DNA of 64,000 nucleotides from Limnomonas spitsbergensis. Its lineage: Eukaryota > Chlorophyta > Chlorophyceae > Chlamydomonadales. The position numbers were made by a program, and so were the translations under genes. The notes below the pieces were generated by a model. That model made no database searches. It was not told the origin of the DNA and saw nothing but the letters and a program-made list of their open reading frames with translations. The DNA is taken from positions 62,001-126,000 of the forward strand of contig JAYJMM010000105.1 in NCBI GenBank assembly GCA_037349105.1, read 5' to 3'. Shown here piece by piece: positions 23,133 to 37,451 of the stretch (the stretch's first letter is position 1; each line of letters opens with the position of its first letter).

Positions 23133-25137
23133 TCCTATATATTAAAGGAGCAGGAACCTGTGCGTCCGTCCGTCTGTCTGTCTGTCCGTCCGCAACGCTT
23201 TTTCTTGGACATGTTTGACGAGATGTTGCGTGCAACACCGACAAATCGGGCGGGTGCCGTGCTATACCTTTTGGAGCGGGACCGAGCGTCGGTTCGGCCG
23301 GGGCGAGAGATTTGCATCGGCCGGACTTTCATAATACTATGGCGCAAACATGTGTGGGCTGTGCTTGATAATCAGCAGCGGTGCATAAACAATTATCGCT
23401 GCAACAAATGCGGGGGGCCCGACGGTTGGATCTGCCCGCACCACCCCCGCCCAGCCGTGTCGGGAGGGTGCGTGACGAAGCTTCCGGAACCTGCAGGATC
23501 TGCCCAGGCCACACGGCGACGGGCCTAGCTTTACGACGGAATACCGGACAGCGCAGATCTAAATTGCGCTGGATAGGTCTTTCAAAGGCGCATCTTTCGA
23601 TACGCAACAAAACATTGGGAGCACAGGACGCATCGACAAAACGACCTCCGCCGTGCAGCAGCCCACCCAGCACCTGCGTGCAGTCCGCGACGGACACTGT
23701 GTGCTTTAACTTGTCGACGCAACCGCTGTTGGTGCCGACCTAAATTGCACTGGAAAGGTCTTGCAAAGGCGCTTCTTTCGATACGTGACAAGCATGTACA
23801 AGCTCAGCGTCGACAAAGTACGGGAGGGCCGCGCCGTGCAGAATCCAGCGAATTGTTTGGCCCACATCGCAAGGTCAATTGTGCCCTAACTTTCCGACCC
23901 GGCCGCGCCTCGTGCCGATGGACAGTGCTCCAGGAAGGTACTGTCCATGGGCATCGTTCCATCCAGGCAGCATATGCTGGATCATAAAGGAAGGCCATAT
24001 TCAGGGCCGTACCCACTCCCATCACCCAAGGTACCATGCCATGCAAGCCACATGGGGCGCAATTCAGGTCACACCTTGCCAATTAATTCGCAATTCTCCG
24101 CCACGTTCTGGTCGATCATACATCTTCAGTACATGAACACATGCACGCTCTATTGCCATGCTCTGCCTCGGAGCTTCGCAAGTTATTCCGATGCGAAACA
24201 TGCCGCGCATGGCCATGCACACCACATGTGATCCAATTCAGGGCAAACCTTGCCAATTCATTCGCAATTCTCCGCCACATTCTGGTCAATTATACATCTT
24301 CAGTACATGAACACATGCACGCTCCATGGCCATGCTCTGCCTCGGAGCTTCGCAAGTTATTCCGATGCGAAACATGCCGCGCATGGCCAGGCAAGCCACA
24401 TGAGGCGCAATTCAGGTCATACCTTGCCAATTGATTCACAGCTCTCTGCCATATTCTGGCCAATCATACATGACCAGTACATGAATATATGCACACTTAA
24501 TTAGCCTGCTCTGCCTCATAGCTTCGCAAGTTATTGCGATGCGAAACATGCCGCGCATGGCCAGGCACACGACATGGGATCCAATTCAGGGCAAACATTG
24601 CCAATTAATTCGCAGCTCTCCGCCACGTTCTGGTCAGTCATACATCACTGCTACATCAACACATGCACGCTTTATTAGCCTGCTCTGCCCCAGAGCTTCG
24701 CAAGTCATTGCGATGCGAAACATGCCGCGCATGGCCAGGCACACCACCGCATGGGTTATAACTAAACAATACCCTGCCCTTCCTAGTCCGTATATTCACA
24801 ACACCAGAGCAAGCTTCATTGGCATGCACATGCTGAACGCTTCGCAAACTACAGCGGTGCGGAACAAGGCGCGCGCCCACGCATGCATGGCCATGCGCCA
24901 TGCTGACCTCATGCTAAGCCTTGCGTGACGTGTTTCGGAGCAGCATCCATCAACGCTGAACACTTGTGACATTTCTCTCTGGAAACGTTTATTGCTTATT
25001 CATACATCACCGCCCCTGCTTTGACTCCGAGACCGCGCATACCCCCATCCACCCATTCCAAGCTACACGCACGCACGCACATCCACGTTCACATTTAGAA
25101 AATTAATTTCAACGTTCCCACGGGCTATCAACGCGAG
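23133..25137 (+). mobile_element. non-autonomous Helitron unit 3 (2,005 bp)
   Basis: First of three consecutive 2,005-bp units. The extra 12 bp relative to unit 2 come mostly from an expanded CCGT/CTGT run near 23165-23190. Four satellite monomers (about 24032-24742). The 5' variant reads CTTGGACATGTTTGACGAG. Confidence 0.85.
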
Positions 25138-27142
25138 TCCTATATATTAAAGGAGCAGGAACCTGTGCGTCCGTCCGTCTGTCTGTCTGTCCGTCCGCAA
25201 CGCTTTTTCTTGGACATGTTTGACGAGATGTTGCGTGCAACACCGACAAATCGGGCGGGTGCCGTGCTATACCTTTTGGAGCGGGACCGAGCGTCGGTTC
25301 GGCCGGGGCGAGAGATTTGCATCGGCCGGACTTTCATAATACTATGGCGCAAACATGTGTGGGCTGTGCTTGATAATCAGCAGCGGTGCATAAACAATTA
25401 TCGCTGCAACAAATGCGGGGGGCCCGACGGTTGGATCTGCCCGCACCACCCCCGCCCAGCCGTGTCGGGAGGGTGCGTGACGAAGCTTCCGGAACCTGCA
25501 GGATCTGCCCAGGCCACACGGCGACGGGCCTAGCTTTACGACGGAATACCGGACAGCGCAGATCTAAATTGCGCTGGATAGGTCTTTCAAAGGCGCATCT
25601 TTCGATACGCAACAAAACATTGGGAGCACAGGACGCATCGACAAAACGACCTCCGCCGTGCAGCAGCCCACCCAGCACCTGCGTGCAGTCCGCGACGGAC
25701 ACTGTGTGCTTTAACTTGTCGACGCAACCGCTGTTGGTGCCGACCTAAATTGCACTGGAAAGGTCTTGCAAAGGCGCTTCTTTCGATACGTGACAAGCAT
25801 GTACAAGCTCAGCGTCGACAAAGTACGGGAGGGCCGCGCCGTGCAGAATCCAGCGAATTGTTTGGCCCACATCGCAAGGTCAATTGTGCCCTAACTTTCC
25901 GACCCGGCCGCGCCTCGTGCCGATGGACAGTGCTCCAGGAAGGTACTGTCCATGGGCATCGTTCCATCCAGGCAGCATATGCTGGATCATAAAGGAAGGC
26001 CATATTCAGGGCCGTACCCACTCCCATCACCCAAGGTACCATGCCATGCAAGCCACATGGGGCGCAATTCAGGTCACACCTTGCCAATTAATTCGCAATT
26101 CTCCGCCACGTTCTGGTCGATCATACATCTTCAGTACATGAACACATGCACGCTCTATTGCCATGCTCTGCCTCGGAGCTTCGCAAGTTATTCCGATGCG
26201 AAACATGCCGCGCATGGCCATGCACACCACATGTGATCCAATTCAGGGCAAACCTTGCCAATTCATTCGCAATTCTCCGCCACATTCTGGTCAATTATAC
26301 ATCTTCAGTACATGAACACATGCACGCTCCATGGCCATGCTCTGCCTCGGAGCTTCGCAAGTTATTCCGATGCGAAACATGCCGCGCATGGCCAGGCAAG
26401 CCACATGAGGCGCAATTCAGGTCATACCTTGCCAATTGATTCACAGCTCTCTGCCATATTCTGGCCAATCATACATGACCAGTACATGAATATATGCACA
26501 CTTAATTAGCCTGCTCTGCCTCATAGCTTCGCAAGTTATTGCGATGCGAAACATGCCGCGCATGGCCAGGCACACGACATGGGATCCAATTCAGGGCAAA
26601 CATTGCCAATTAATTCGCAGCTCTCCGCCACGTTCTGGTCAGTCATACATCACTGCTACATCAACACATGCACGCTTTATTAGCCTGCTCTGCCCCAGAG
26701 CTTCGCAAGTCATTGCGATGCGAAACATGCCGCGCATGGCCAGGCACACCACCGCATGGGTTATAACTAAACAATACCCTGCCCTTCCTAGTCCGTATAT
26801 TCACAACACCAGAGCAAGCTTCATTGGCATGCACATGCTGAACGCTTCGCAAACTACAGCGGTGCGGAACAAGGCGCGCGCCCACGCATGCATGGCCATG
26901 CGCCATGCTGACCTCATGCTAAGCCTTGCGTGACGTGTTTCGGAGCAGCATCCATCAACGCTGAACACTTGTGACATTTCTCTCTGGAAACGTTTATTGC
27001 TTATTCATACATCACCGCCCCTGCTTTGACTCCGAGACCGCGCATACCCCCATCCACCCATTCCAAGCTACACGCACGCACGCACATCCACGTTCACATT
27101 TAGAAAATTAATTTCAACGTTCCCACGGGCTATCAACGCGAG
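25138..27142 (+). mobile_element. non-autonomous Helitron unit 4 (2,005 bp)
   Basis: I found no difference from unit 3 by eye over the whole 2,005 bp, which implies very recent duplication or homogenisation. Four satellite monomers. Confidence 0.85.
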
Positions 27143-29147
27143 TCCTATATATTAAAGGAGCAGGAACCTGTGCGTCCGTCCGTCTGTCTGTCTGTCCGTC
27201 CGCAACGCTTTTTCTTGGACATGTTTGACGAGATGTTGCGTGCAACACCGACAAATCGGGCGGGTGCCGTGCTATACCTTTTGGAGCGGGACCGAGCGTC
27301 GGTTCGGCCGGGGCGAGAGATTTGCATCGGCCGGACTTTCATAATACTATGGCGCAAACATGTGTGGGCTGTGCTTGATAATCAGCAGCGGTGCATAAAC
27401 AATTATCGCTGCAACAAATGCGGGGGGCCCGACGGTTGGATCTGCCCGCACCACCCCCGCCCAGCCGTGTCGGGAGGGTGCGTGACGAAGCTTCCGGAAC
27501 CTGCAGGATCTGCCCAGGCCACACGGCGACGGGCCTAGCTTTACGACGGAATACCGGACAGCGCAGATCTAAATTGCGCTGGATAGGTCTTTCAAAGGCG
27601 CATCTTTCGATACGCAACAAAACATTGGGAGCACAGGACGCATCGACAAAACGACCTCCGCCGTGCAGCAGCCCACCCAGCACCTGCGTGCAGTCCGCGA
27701 CGGACACTGTGTGCTTTAACTTGTCGACGCAACCGCTGTTGGTGCCGACCTAAATTGCACTGGAAAGGTCTTGCAAAGGCGCTTCTTTCGATACGTGACA
27801 AGCATGTACAAGCTCAGCGTCGACAAAGTACGGGAGGGCCGCGCCGTGCAGAATCCAGCGAATTGTTTGGCCCACATCGCAAGGTCAATTGTGCCCTAAC
27901 TTTCCGACCCGGCCGCGCCTCGTGCCGATGGACAGTGCTCCAGGAAGGTACTGTCCATGGGCATCGTTCCATCCAGGCAGCATATGCTGGATCATAAAGG
28001 AAGGCCATATTCAGGGCCGTACCCACTCCCATCACCCAAGGTACCATGCCATGCAAGCCACATGGGGCGCAATTCAGGTCACACCTTGCCAATTAATTCG
28101 CAATTCTCCGCCACGTTCTGGTCGATCATACATCTTCAGTACATGAACACATGCACGCTCTATTGCCATGCTCTGCCTCGGAGCTTCGCAAGTTATTCCG
28201 ATGCGAAACATGCCGCGCATGGCCATGCACACCACATGTGATCCAATTCAGGGCAAACCTTGCCAATTCATTCGCAATTCTCCGCCACATTCTGGTCAAT
28301 TATACATCTTCAGTACATGAACACATGCACGCTCCATGGCCATGCTCTGCCTCGGAGCTTCGCAAGTTATTCCGATGCGAAACATGCCGCGCATGGCCAG
28401 GCAAGCCACATGAGGCGCAATTCAGGTCATACCTTGCCAATTGATTCACAGCTCTCTGCCATATTCTGGCCAATCATACATGACCAGTACATGCATATAT
28501 GCACACTTAATTAGCCTGCTCTGCCTCATAGCTTCGCAAGTTATTGCGATGCGAAACATGCCGCGCATGGCCAGGCACACGACATGGGATCCAATTCAGG
28601 GCAAACATTGCCAATTAATTCGCAGCTCTCCGCCACGTTCTGGTCAGTCATACATCACTGCTACATCAACACATGCACGCTTTATTAGCCTGCTCTGCCC
28701 CAGAGCTTCGCAAGTCATTGCGATGCGAAACATGCCGCGCATGGCCAGGCACACCACCGCATGGGTTATAACTAAACAATACCCTGCCCTTCCTAGTCCG
28801 TATATTCACAACACCAGAGCAAGCTTCATTGGCATGCACATGGTGAACGCTTCGCAAACTACAGCGGTGCGGAACAAGGCGCGCGCCCACGCATGCATGG
28901 CCATGCGCCATGCTGACCTCATGCTAAGCCTTGCGTGACGTGTTTCGGAGCAGCATCCATCAACGCTGAACACTTGTGACATTTCTCTCTGGAAACGTTT
29001 ATTGCTTATTCATACATCACCGCCCCTGCTTTGACTCCGAGACCGCGCATACCCCCATCCACCCATTCCAAGCTACACGCACGCACGCACATCCACGTTC
29101 ACATTTAGAAAATTAATTTCAACGTTCCCACGGGCTATCAACGCGAG
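27143..29147 (+). mobile_element. non-autonomous Helitron unit 5 (2,005 bp)
   Basis: It is the same as units 3 and 4 apart from at least two substitutions: GCATATATGC in place of GAATATATGC near 28494, and CATGGTGAAC in place of CATGCTGAAC near 28840. Four satellite monomers. Confidence 0.85.
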
Positions 29148-31135
29148 TCCTATATATTAAGGGAGCAGGGGCCTGTGCGTCCGTCCGCAGTGCACGGAAA
29201 CCGTGGGTCACGGAACGGTGCGTGCAACACCGATAAATCGAGGCGGTACCATGCTATTGTCGACCTCGGCGGATCCATCGATGGATCGGCCGGGGCGAGA
29301 GATATGCATCGGCCGGACTTTCATAATACTGTGGCGCAAACATGTGTGGGCCGTGCGCGACAATCAGCAACGGTGCATAAACAATTATCGCTGCAACAAA
29401 TGCGGGGGGCCCGACGGTTGGCCCCCCCCCCCCCCCCCGCCGTGTCGGGGAGGGAAGAAGCTTCCGGAAACTGCTGGATCTGCCCAGGCCACACGGCGAC
29501 GGGCCTAGCTTTACGACGGAATACCGGACAGCGCTGATCTAAATTGCGCTGGATAGGTCTTTCAAAGGCGCATCTTTCGATACGCAACAAAACATTGGGA
29601 GCACAGGACGCATCGACAAAACGACCTCCGCCGTGCTGCAGCCCACCCAGCACCTGCGTGCAGTCCGCGACGGACACTGTGTGCCTTAACTTGTCGACGC
29701 GACCGCTGTTGGTGCCGTCCTAAATTGCACTGGATAGGTCTTGCAAAGGCGCTTCTTTCGATACGTGACAAACATGCAGAAGCTCAGCGTCGACAAAGTA
29801 CGGGAGGGCTGCGCCTTGCAGAATCCAGCGAATTGTTTGGCCCACATCGCAAGGTCAATTGTGCCCTAACTTTCCGACCCGGCCGCTCCTAGTGCCGATG
29901 GACGGTGCTCCAGGAAGGTACTGTCCATGGGCATCGTTCCATCCAGGCAGCATATGCTGGATCATAAAGGAAGGCCATATTCAGGGCCGCACCCACTCCC
30001 ATCACCCAAGGTACCACGCCATGCAAGCCACATGGGGCGCAATTCAGGTCATACCTTGCCAATTAATCCACAGCTTTCCGCCATGTTCTGACCAGTCACA
30101 CATGACAAGTACATGAACACATGCACACTCCATTAGCCCGCTCTGCCTCAGAGCTTCGCAAGTTATTACGATGCGAAACATGCCGCGCATGGCCATGCAC
30201 ACCACATGTGATCCAATTCAGGCCAAACCTTGCCTAATCATTCGCAATTCTCCGCCACGTTCTGGTCAATCATAAATCTTCAGTACATGAACACATGCAC
30301 GCTCCATTGCCATGCTCTGCCTCGGAGCTTCGCAAGTTATTCCGTTGCGAAACATGCCGCGCAAGGCCAGGCAAGCCACATGAGGCGCAAATCAGGTCAT
30401 ACCTTGCCAATTAATTCACAGCTCTCTGCCATATTCTGGCCAGTCATACATCTTGAGTACATGAACATATGCACACTTAATTAACCTGCCGTGCCTCATA
30501 GCTTCGCAAGTTATTGCGATGCGAAACATGCCGCGCGCGCATGGCCAAGCACACGACATGGGATCCAATTCAGGGCAAACATTGCCAATTAATTCGCAGC
30601 TCTCCGCCACGTTCTGGTCAGTCATACATCACTGCTACTTCAACACATGCACGCTTTATTAGCCTGCTCTGCCCCAGAGCTTCGCAAGTTATTGCGATGT
30701 GAAACATGCCGCGCATGGCCAGGCACACCACCGCATGGGTTCCAACTAAACAATACCCTGCCCTTCCTAGTCCGTATATTCACAATACCAGAGCAAGCTT
30801 CATTGGCATGCACATGGTGAACGCTTCGCAAACTACCGCGGTGCGGAACAAGGCGCGCGCCCACGCATGCATGGCCGTACGCCATGCTGACCTCATGCTA
30901 AGCCATGCGTGACGTGTTTCGGAGCAGCATCCATCAACGCTGAACACTTGTGATATTTCTCTGGAAACGTTTCATTGCTTATTCATACTTCACCGCCCCT
31001 GCTTTGGCTCCGCGACCGCGCATGCCCCACCCAACAACTCCCAGGTACGCGCGTGGTGTAGCCCCAACTCGCACGCACATCCACGTTCACATTTCAAAAA
31101 TCGATTTTAACGTTCCCACGGGCTTACAACGCGAG
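29148..31135 (+). mobile_element. non-autonomous Helitron unit 6, chimeric (1,988 bp)
   Basis: The first roughly 350 bp are of the autonomous type: TATATATTAAGGGAGCAGG, GCAGTGCACGGA, the palindrome GGATCCATCGATGGATC and a long C tract near 29422. The rest is a normal short unit with four satellite monomers and a GGGCTTACAACG-type end. Confidence 0.85.
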
Positions 31136-33355
31136 TCCTATATATTAAGGGAGCAGGAACCTGTGCGTCCGTCCGTCTGTCCGCAACGCTTTTTCTTTAG
31201 CATGATGGACGAGATGTTGCGTGCAACACCGACAAATCGGGCGGGTACCATGCTATACCTTTTGGAACGGGACCGATCGTCGGTTCGGCCGGGACGAGAG
31301 ATTTGCATCGGCCGGACTTTCATAATACTGTGGCGCAAACATGTGTGGGCCGTGCGCGATAATCAGCAGCGGTGCATAAACAATTATCGCTGCAACAAAT
31401 GCGGGGGGCCCGACGGTTGGACCTGCCCACCCCCCGCCCAGCCGTGTCGGGGGGGTGCGTGACGAAGCTTCCGGAACCTGCAGGATCTGCACAGGCCACA
31501 CGGCGACGGGCCTAGCTTTACGACGGAATACCGGACAGCGCTGATCTAAATTGCGCTGGATAGGTCGCGCAATAGCGTTTTTTCTTCGAGGTGGTGGACG
31601 AGGTGTTGCGTGCAACACCGACAAATCGGGCGGGTGCCATGCTATACCTTTTGGAACGGGACCGAGCGTCGGTTCGGCCGGGGCGAGAGATTTGCATCGG
31701 CCGGACTTTCATAATACATTGGCATAAACATGTGTGGGCCGTGCGTGATAATCAGCAGCGGTGCATAAACAATTATCGCTGCAACAAATGCGGGGGCCCG
31801 ACGGTTGGATCTGCCCGCACCACCCCCGCCCAGCCGTGTCGGGAGGGTGCGTGACGAAGCTTCCGGAACCTGCAGGATCTGCACAGGCCACACGGCGACG
31901 GGCCTAGCTTTACGCCGGAATACCGGACAGCGCTGATCTAAATTGCGCTGGATAGGTCTTTCAAAGGCGCATCTTTCGATACGTAACAAAAGATTGGGAG
32001 CACAGGACGCATCGACAAAACGACCTCCGCCGTGCAGCAGCCCACCCAGCAGCACATGCGTGCAGTCCGCGACGGACTCTGTGTGCTTTAACTTGTCGAC
32101 GCAAGCGCTGTTGGTGCCGACCTAAATTGCACTGGAAAGGTCTTGCAAAGGGGCTTCTTTCGATATGTGACAAACATGTACAAGCTTAGCGTCGACAAAG
32201 TACGGAAGGGCCGCGCCTTGCAGAATCCAGGGACATTCTTGGCCCACATCGCAAGGTCAATTGTGCTCTAACTTTCCGACCCGGCCGCGCCTCGTGCCGA
32301 TGGACAGTGCTCCAGGAAGGTACTGTCAATGGGCACCGTTCCATCGAGGCAGCATATGCTGGATCATAAAGGAGCACCATATTCAGGGCCGCACCCACTC
32401 CCTTCACCCAAGGTACCATGCCATGCAAGCCACATGAGGCGCAATTCAGGTCATACCTTGCCAATTAATTCACAGCTCTCTGCCATATTCTGTCCAGTCA
32501 TACATCTTGAGTACATGAACATATGCACACTTACTTAACCTGCCGTGCCTCATAGCTTCACAACTTATTGCAATGCGAAACATGGCGCGCATGGCCATGC
32601 ACACCACATGTCATCCAAGACATGGTAAACCTTGCGAATTAATTCGCAGCTCTCCGCCACGTTCTGGCCTGTGATACATGACTGCTACATCAACACATGC
32701 ACGCTTGATTAGCCTGCCCTGCCTCAGAGCTTCGCAACTTATTGCGATGCAAAACATGGCGCGCATGGCCATGCACACCACATGGGATCCAATTCAGGGC
32801 AAACCTTGCCAATTAACTCGCAGCTCTCTGCCATATTCTGGCCAGTCATACATCACTGCTACTTCAACACATGCACGCTTTATTAGCCTGCTCTGCCCCA
32901 GAGCTTCGCAAGTTATTGCGATGTGAAACATGCCGCGCATGGCCAGGCACACCACCGCATGGGTTCCAACTAAACAATACCCTGCCCTTCCTAGTCCGTA
33001 TATTCACAATAACAGAGCAAGCTTCATTGGCATGCACATGGTGAACGCTTCGCAAACTACCGCGGTGCGGAACAAGGCGCGCGCCCACGCATGCATGGCC
33101 ATACGCCATGCTGACCTCATGCTAAGCCATGCGTGACGTGTTTCGGAGCAGCATCCATCAACGCTAAACACTTGTTCCATTTATTTGGAAACGTTTCATT
33201 GCTTATTCATACATCACCGCCCCTGCTTTGGCTCCGAGACCGCGCATACCCCCACCCACCAATTCCAAGCTACACAGCACGCGCCAACACGCACGCACAT
33301 CCACGTTCACATTTAGAAAATTAATTTCAACGTTCCCACGGGCTTACAACGCGAG
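31136..33355 (+). mobile_element. non-autonomous Helitron unit 7, double 5' module (2,220 bp)
   Basis: The 5' subterminal block occurs twice: 31136-31565, then again from about 31566 without the TCCTATATATTAA end, entering at GCGCAATAGCG. The second block has the ACATTGGCATAAACATG variant. Only three satellite monomers follow. This defines the A type of the alternating pairs. Confidence 0.8.
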
Positions 33356-35290
33356 TCCTATATATTAAAGGAGCAGGAACCTGTGCGTCCGTCCGTCTGT
33401 CCGCAACGCTTTTTCGTCGAGGTGCTGCGCGAGGTGTTGCGTGCAACACCGACAAATCGGGCGGGTGCCATGCTATACCTTTTGGAACGGGACCGAACGT
33501 CGGTTCGGCCGGGGCGAGAGATTTGCATCGGCCGGACATTCATAATACTATGGCGCAAACATGTGTGGGCTGTGCGCGATAATCAGCAGCGGTGCATAAA
33601 CAATTATCGCTGCAACAAATGCGGGGGGCCCGACGGTTGGATCTGCCCGCACCACCCCCGCCCAGCCGTGTCGGGAGGGTGCGTGACGAAGCTTCCGGAA
33701 CCTGCAGGATCTGCCCAGGCCACACGGCGACGGGCCTAGCTTTACGACGGAATACCGGACAGCGCAGATCTAAATTGCGCTGGATAGGTCTTTCAAAGGC
33801 GCATCTTTCGATACGCAACAAAACATTGGGAGCACAGGACGCATCGACAAAACGACCTCCGCCGTGCAGCAGCCCACCCAGCACCTGCGTGCAGTCCGCG
33901 ACGGACACTGTGTGCTTTAACTTGTCGACGCAACCGCTGTTGGTGCCGACCTAAATTGCACTGGAAAGGTCTTGCAAAGGCGCTTCTTTCGATACGTGAC
34001 AAGCATGTACAAGCTCAGCGTCGACAAAGTACGGGAGGGCCGCGCCGTGCAGAATCCAGCGAATTGTTTGGCCCACATCGCAAGGTCAATTGTGCCCTAA
34101 CTTTCCGACCCGGCCGCGCCTCGTGCCGATGGACAGTGCTCCAGGAAGGTACTGTCCATGGGCATCGTTCCATCCAGGCAGCATATGCTGGATCATAAAG
34201 GAAGGCCATATTCAGGGCCGTACCCACTCCCATCACCCAAGGTACCATGCCATGCAAGCCACATGGGGCGCAATTCAGGTCACACCTTGCCAATTAATTC
34301 GCAATTCTCCGCCACGTTCTGGTCGATCATACATCTTCAGTACATGAACACATGCACGCTCTATTGCCATGCTCTGCCTCGGAGCTTCGCAAGTTATTCC
34401 GATGCGAAACATGCCGCGCATGGCCATGCACACCACATGTGATCCAATTCAGGGCAAACCTTGCCAATTCATTCGCAATTCTCCGCCACATTCTGGTCAA
34501 TTATACATCTTCAGTACATGAACACATGCACGCTCCATGGCCATGCTCTGCCTCGGAGCTTCGCAAGTTATTCCGATGCGAAACATGCCGCGCATGGCCA
34601 GGCAAGCCACATGAGGCGCAATTCAGGTCATACCTTGCCAATTGATTCACAGCTCTCTGCCATATTCTGGCCAATCATACATGACCAGTACATGAATATA
34701 TGCACACTTAATTAGCCTGCTCTGCCTCATAGCTTCGCAAGTTATTGCGATGCGAAACATGCCGCGCATGGCCAGGCACACGACATGGGATCCAATTCAG
34801 GGCAAACATTGCCAATTAATTCGCAGCTCTCCGCCACGTTCTGGTCAGTCATACATCACTGCTACATCAACACATGCACGCTTTATTAGCCTGCTCTGCC
34901 CCAGAGCTTCGCAAGTCATTGCGATGCGAAACATGCCGCGCATGGCCAGGCACACCACCGCATGGGTTATAACTAAACAATACCCTGCCCTTCCTAGTCC
35001 GTATATTCACAACACCAGAGCAAGCTTCATTGGCATGCACATGGTGAACGCTTCGCAAACTACAGCGGTGCGGAACAAGGCGCGCGCCCACGCATGCATG
35101 GCCATGCGCCATGCTGACCTCATGCTAAGCCTTGCGTGACGTGTTTCGGAGCAGCATCCATCAACGCTGAACACTTGTGACATTTCTCTCTAGAAACGTT
35201 TATTGCTTATTCATACATCACCGCCCCTGCTTTGACTCCGACACCGCGCATACCCCCATCCACCCATTCCAAGCTACACGCACGCACGCA
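33356..35290 (+). mobile_element. non-autonomous Helitron unit 8, 3' end deleted
   Basis: B-type unit with an intact 5' end and four satellite monomers. It stops within the CGCACGCAC run at about 35290 and so lacks the final 70 bp or so, including the 3' terminus. Confidence 0.8.
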
Positions 35291-37451
35291 CTTTAGCATG
35301 ATGGACGAGATGTTGCGTGCAACACCGACAAATCGGGCGGGTACCATGCTATACCTTTTGGAACGGGACCGATCGTCGGTTCGGCCGGGACGAGAGATTT
35401 GCATCGGCCGGACTTTCATAATACTGTGGCGCAAACATGTGTGGGCCGTGCGCGATAATCAGCAGCGGTGCATAAACAATTATCGCTGCAACAAATGCGG
35501 GGGGCCCGACGGTTGGACCTGCCCACCCCCCGCCCAGCCGTGTCGGGGGGGTGCGTGACGAAGCTTCCGGAACCTGCAGGATCTGCACAGGCCACACGGC
35601 GACGGGCCTAGCTTTACGACGGAATACCGGACAGCGCTGATCTAAATTGCGCTGGATAGGTCGCGCAATAGCGTTTTTTCTTCGAGGTGGTGGACGAGGT
35701 GTTGCGTGCAACACCGACAAATCGGGCGGGTGCCATGCTATACCTTTTGGAACGGGACCGAGCGTCGGTTCGGCCGGGGCGAGAGATTTGCATCGGCCGG
35801 ACTTTCATAATACATTGGCATAAACATGTGTGGGCCGTGCGTGATAATCAGCAGCGGTGCATAAACAATTATCGCTGCAACAAATGCGGGGGCCCGACGG
35901 TTGGATCTGCCCGCACCACCCCCGCCCAGCCGTGTCGGGAGGGTGCGTGACGAAGCTTCCGGAACCTGCAGGATCTGCACAGGCCACACGGCGACGGGCC
36001 TAGCTTTACGCCGGAATACCGGACAGCGCTGATCTAAATTGCGCTGGATAGGTCTTTCAAAGGCGCATCTTTCGATACGCAACAAAACATTGGGAGCACA
36101 GGACGCATCGACAAAACGACCTCCGCCGTGCAGCAGCCCACCCAGCAGCACATGCGTGCAGTCCGCGACGGACTCTGTGTGCTTTAACTTGTCGACGCAA
36201 GCGCTGTTGGTGCCGACCTAAATTGCACTGGAAAGGTCTTGCAAAGGGGCTTCTTTCGATATGTGACAAACATGTACAAGCTTAGCGTCGACAAAGTACG
36301 GAAGGGCCGCGCCTTGCAGAATCCAGGGACATTCTTGGCCCACATCGCAAGGTCAATTGTGCTCTAACTTTCCGACCCGGCCGCGCCTCGTGCCGATGGA
36401 CAGTGCTCCAGGAAGGTACTGTCAATGGGCACCGTTCCATCGAGGCAGCATATGCTGGATCATAAAGGAGCACCATATTCAGGGCCGCACCCACTCCCTT
36501 CACCCAAGGTACCATGCCATGCAAGCCACATGAGGCGCAATTCAGGTCATACCTTGCCAATTAATTCACAGCTCTCTGCCATATTCTGTCCAGTCATACA
36601 TCTTGAGTACATGAACATATGCACACTTACTTAACCTGCCGTGCCTCATAGCTTCACAACTTATTGCAATGCGAAACATGGCGCGCATGGCCATGCACAC
36701 CACATGTCATCCAAGACATGGTAAACCTTGCGAATTAATTCGCAGCTCTCCGCCACGTTCTGGCCTGTGATACATGACTGCTACATCAGCACATGCACGC
36801 TTGATTAGCCTGCCCTGCCTCAGAGCTTCGCAACTTATTGCGATGCAAAACATGGCGCGCATGGCCATGCACACCACATGGGATCCAATTCAGGGCAAAC
36901 CTTGCCAATTAACTCGCAGCTCTCTGCCATATTCTGGCCAGTCATACATCACTGCTACTTCAACACATGCACGCTTTATTAGCCTGCTCTGCCCCAGAGC
37001 TTCGCAAGTTATTGCGATGTGAAACATGCCGCGCATGGCCAGGCACACCACCGCATGGGTTCCAACTAAACAATACCCTGCCCTTCCTAGTCCGTATATT
37101 CACAATAACAGAGCAAGCTTCATTGGCATGCACATGGTGAACGCTTCGCAAACTACCGCGGTGCGGAACAAGGCGCGCGCCCACGCATGCATGGCCATAC
37201 GCCATGCTGACCTCATGCTAAGCCATGCGTGACGTGTTTCGGAGCAGCATCCATCAACGCTAAACACTTGTTCCATTTATTTGGAAACGTTTCATTGCTT
37301 ATTCATACATCACCGCCCCTGCTTTGGCTCCGAGACCGCGCATACCCCCACCCACCAATTCCAAGCTACACAGCACGCGCCAACACGCACGCACATCCAC
37401 GTTCACATTTCGAAAATTAATGTTAACGTTCCCACGGGCTTACAACGCGAG
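35291..37451 (+). mobile_element. non-autonomous Helitron unit 9, 5' end deleted
   Basis: A-type unit matching unit 7 at a distance of 4,096 bp. It begins at TTTAGCATGATGGACGAG and so lacks about 60 bp including TCCTATATATTAA. Double 5' module, three satellite monomers, intact 3' end. Confidence 0.8.
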
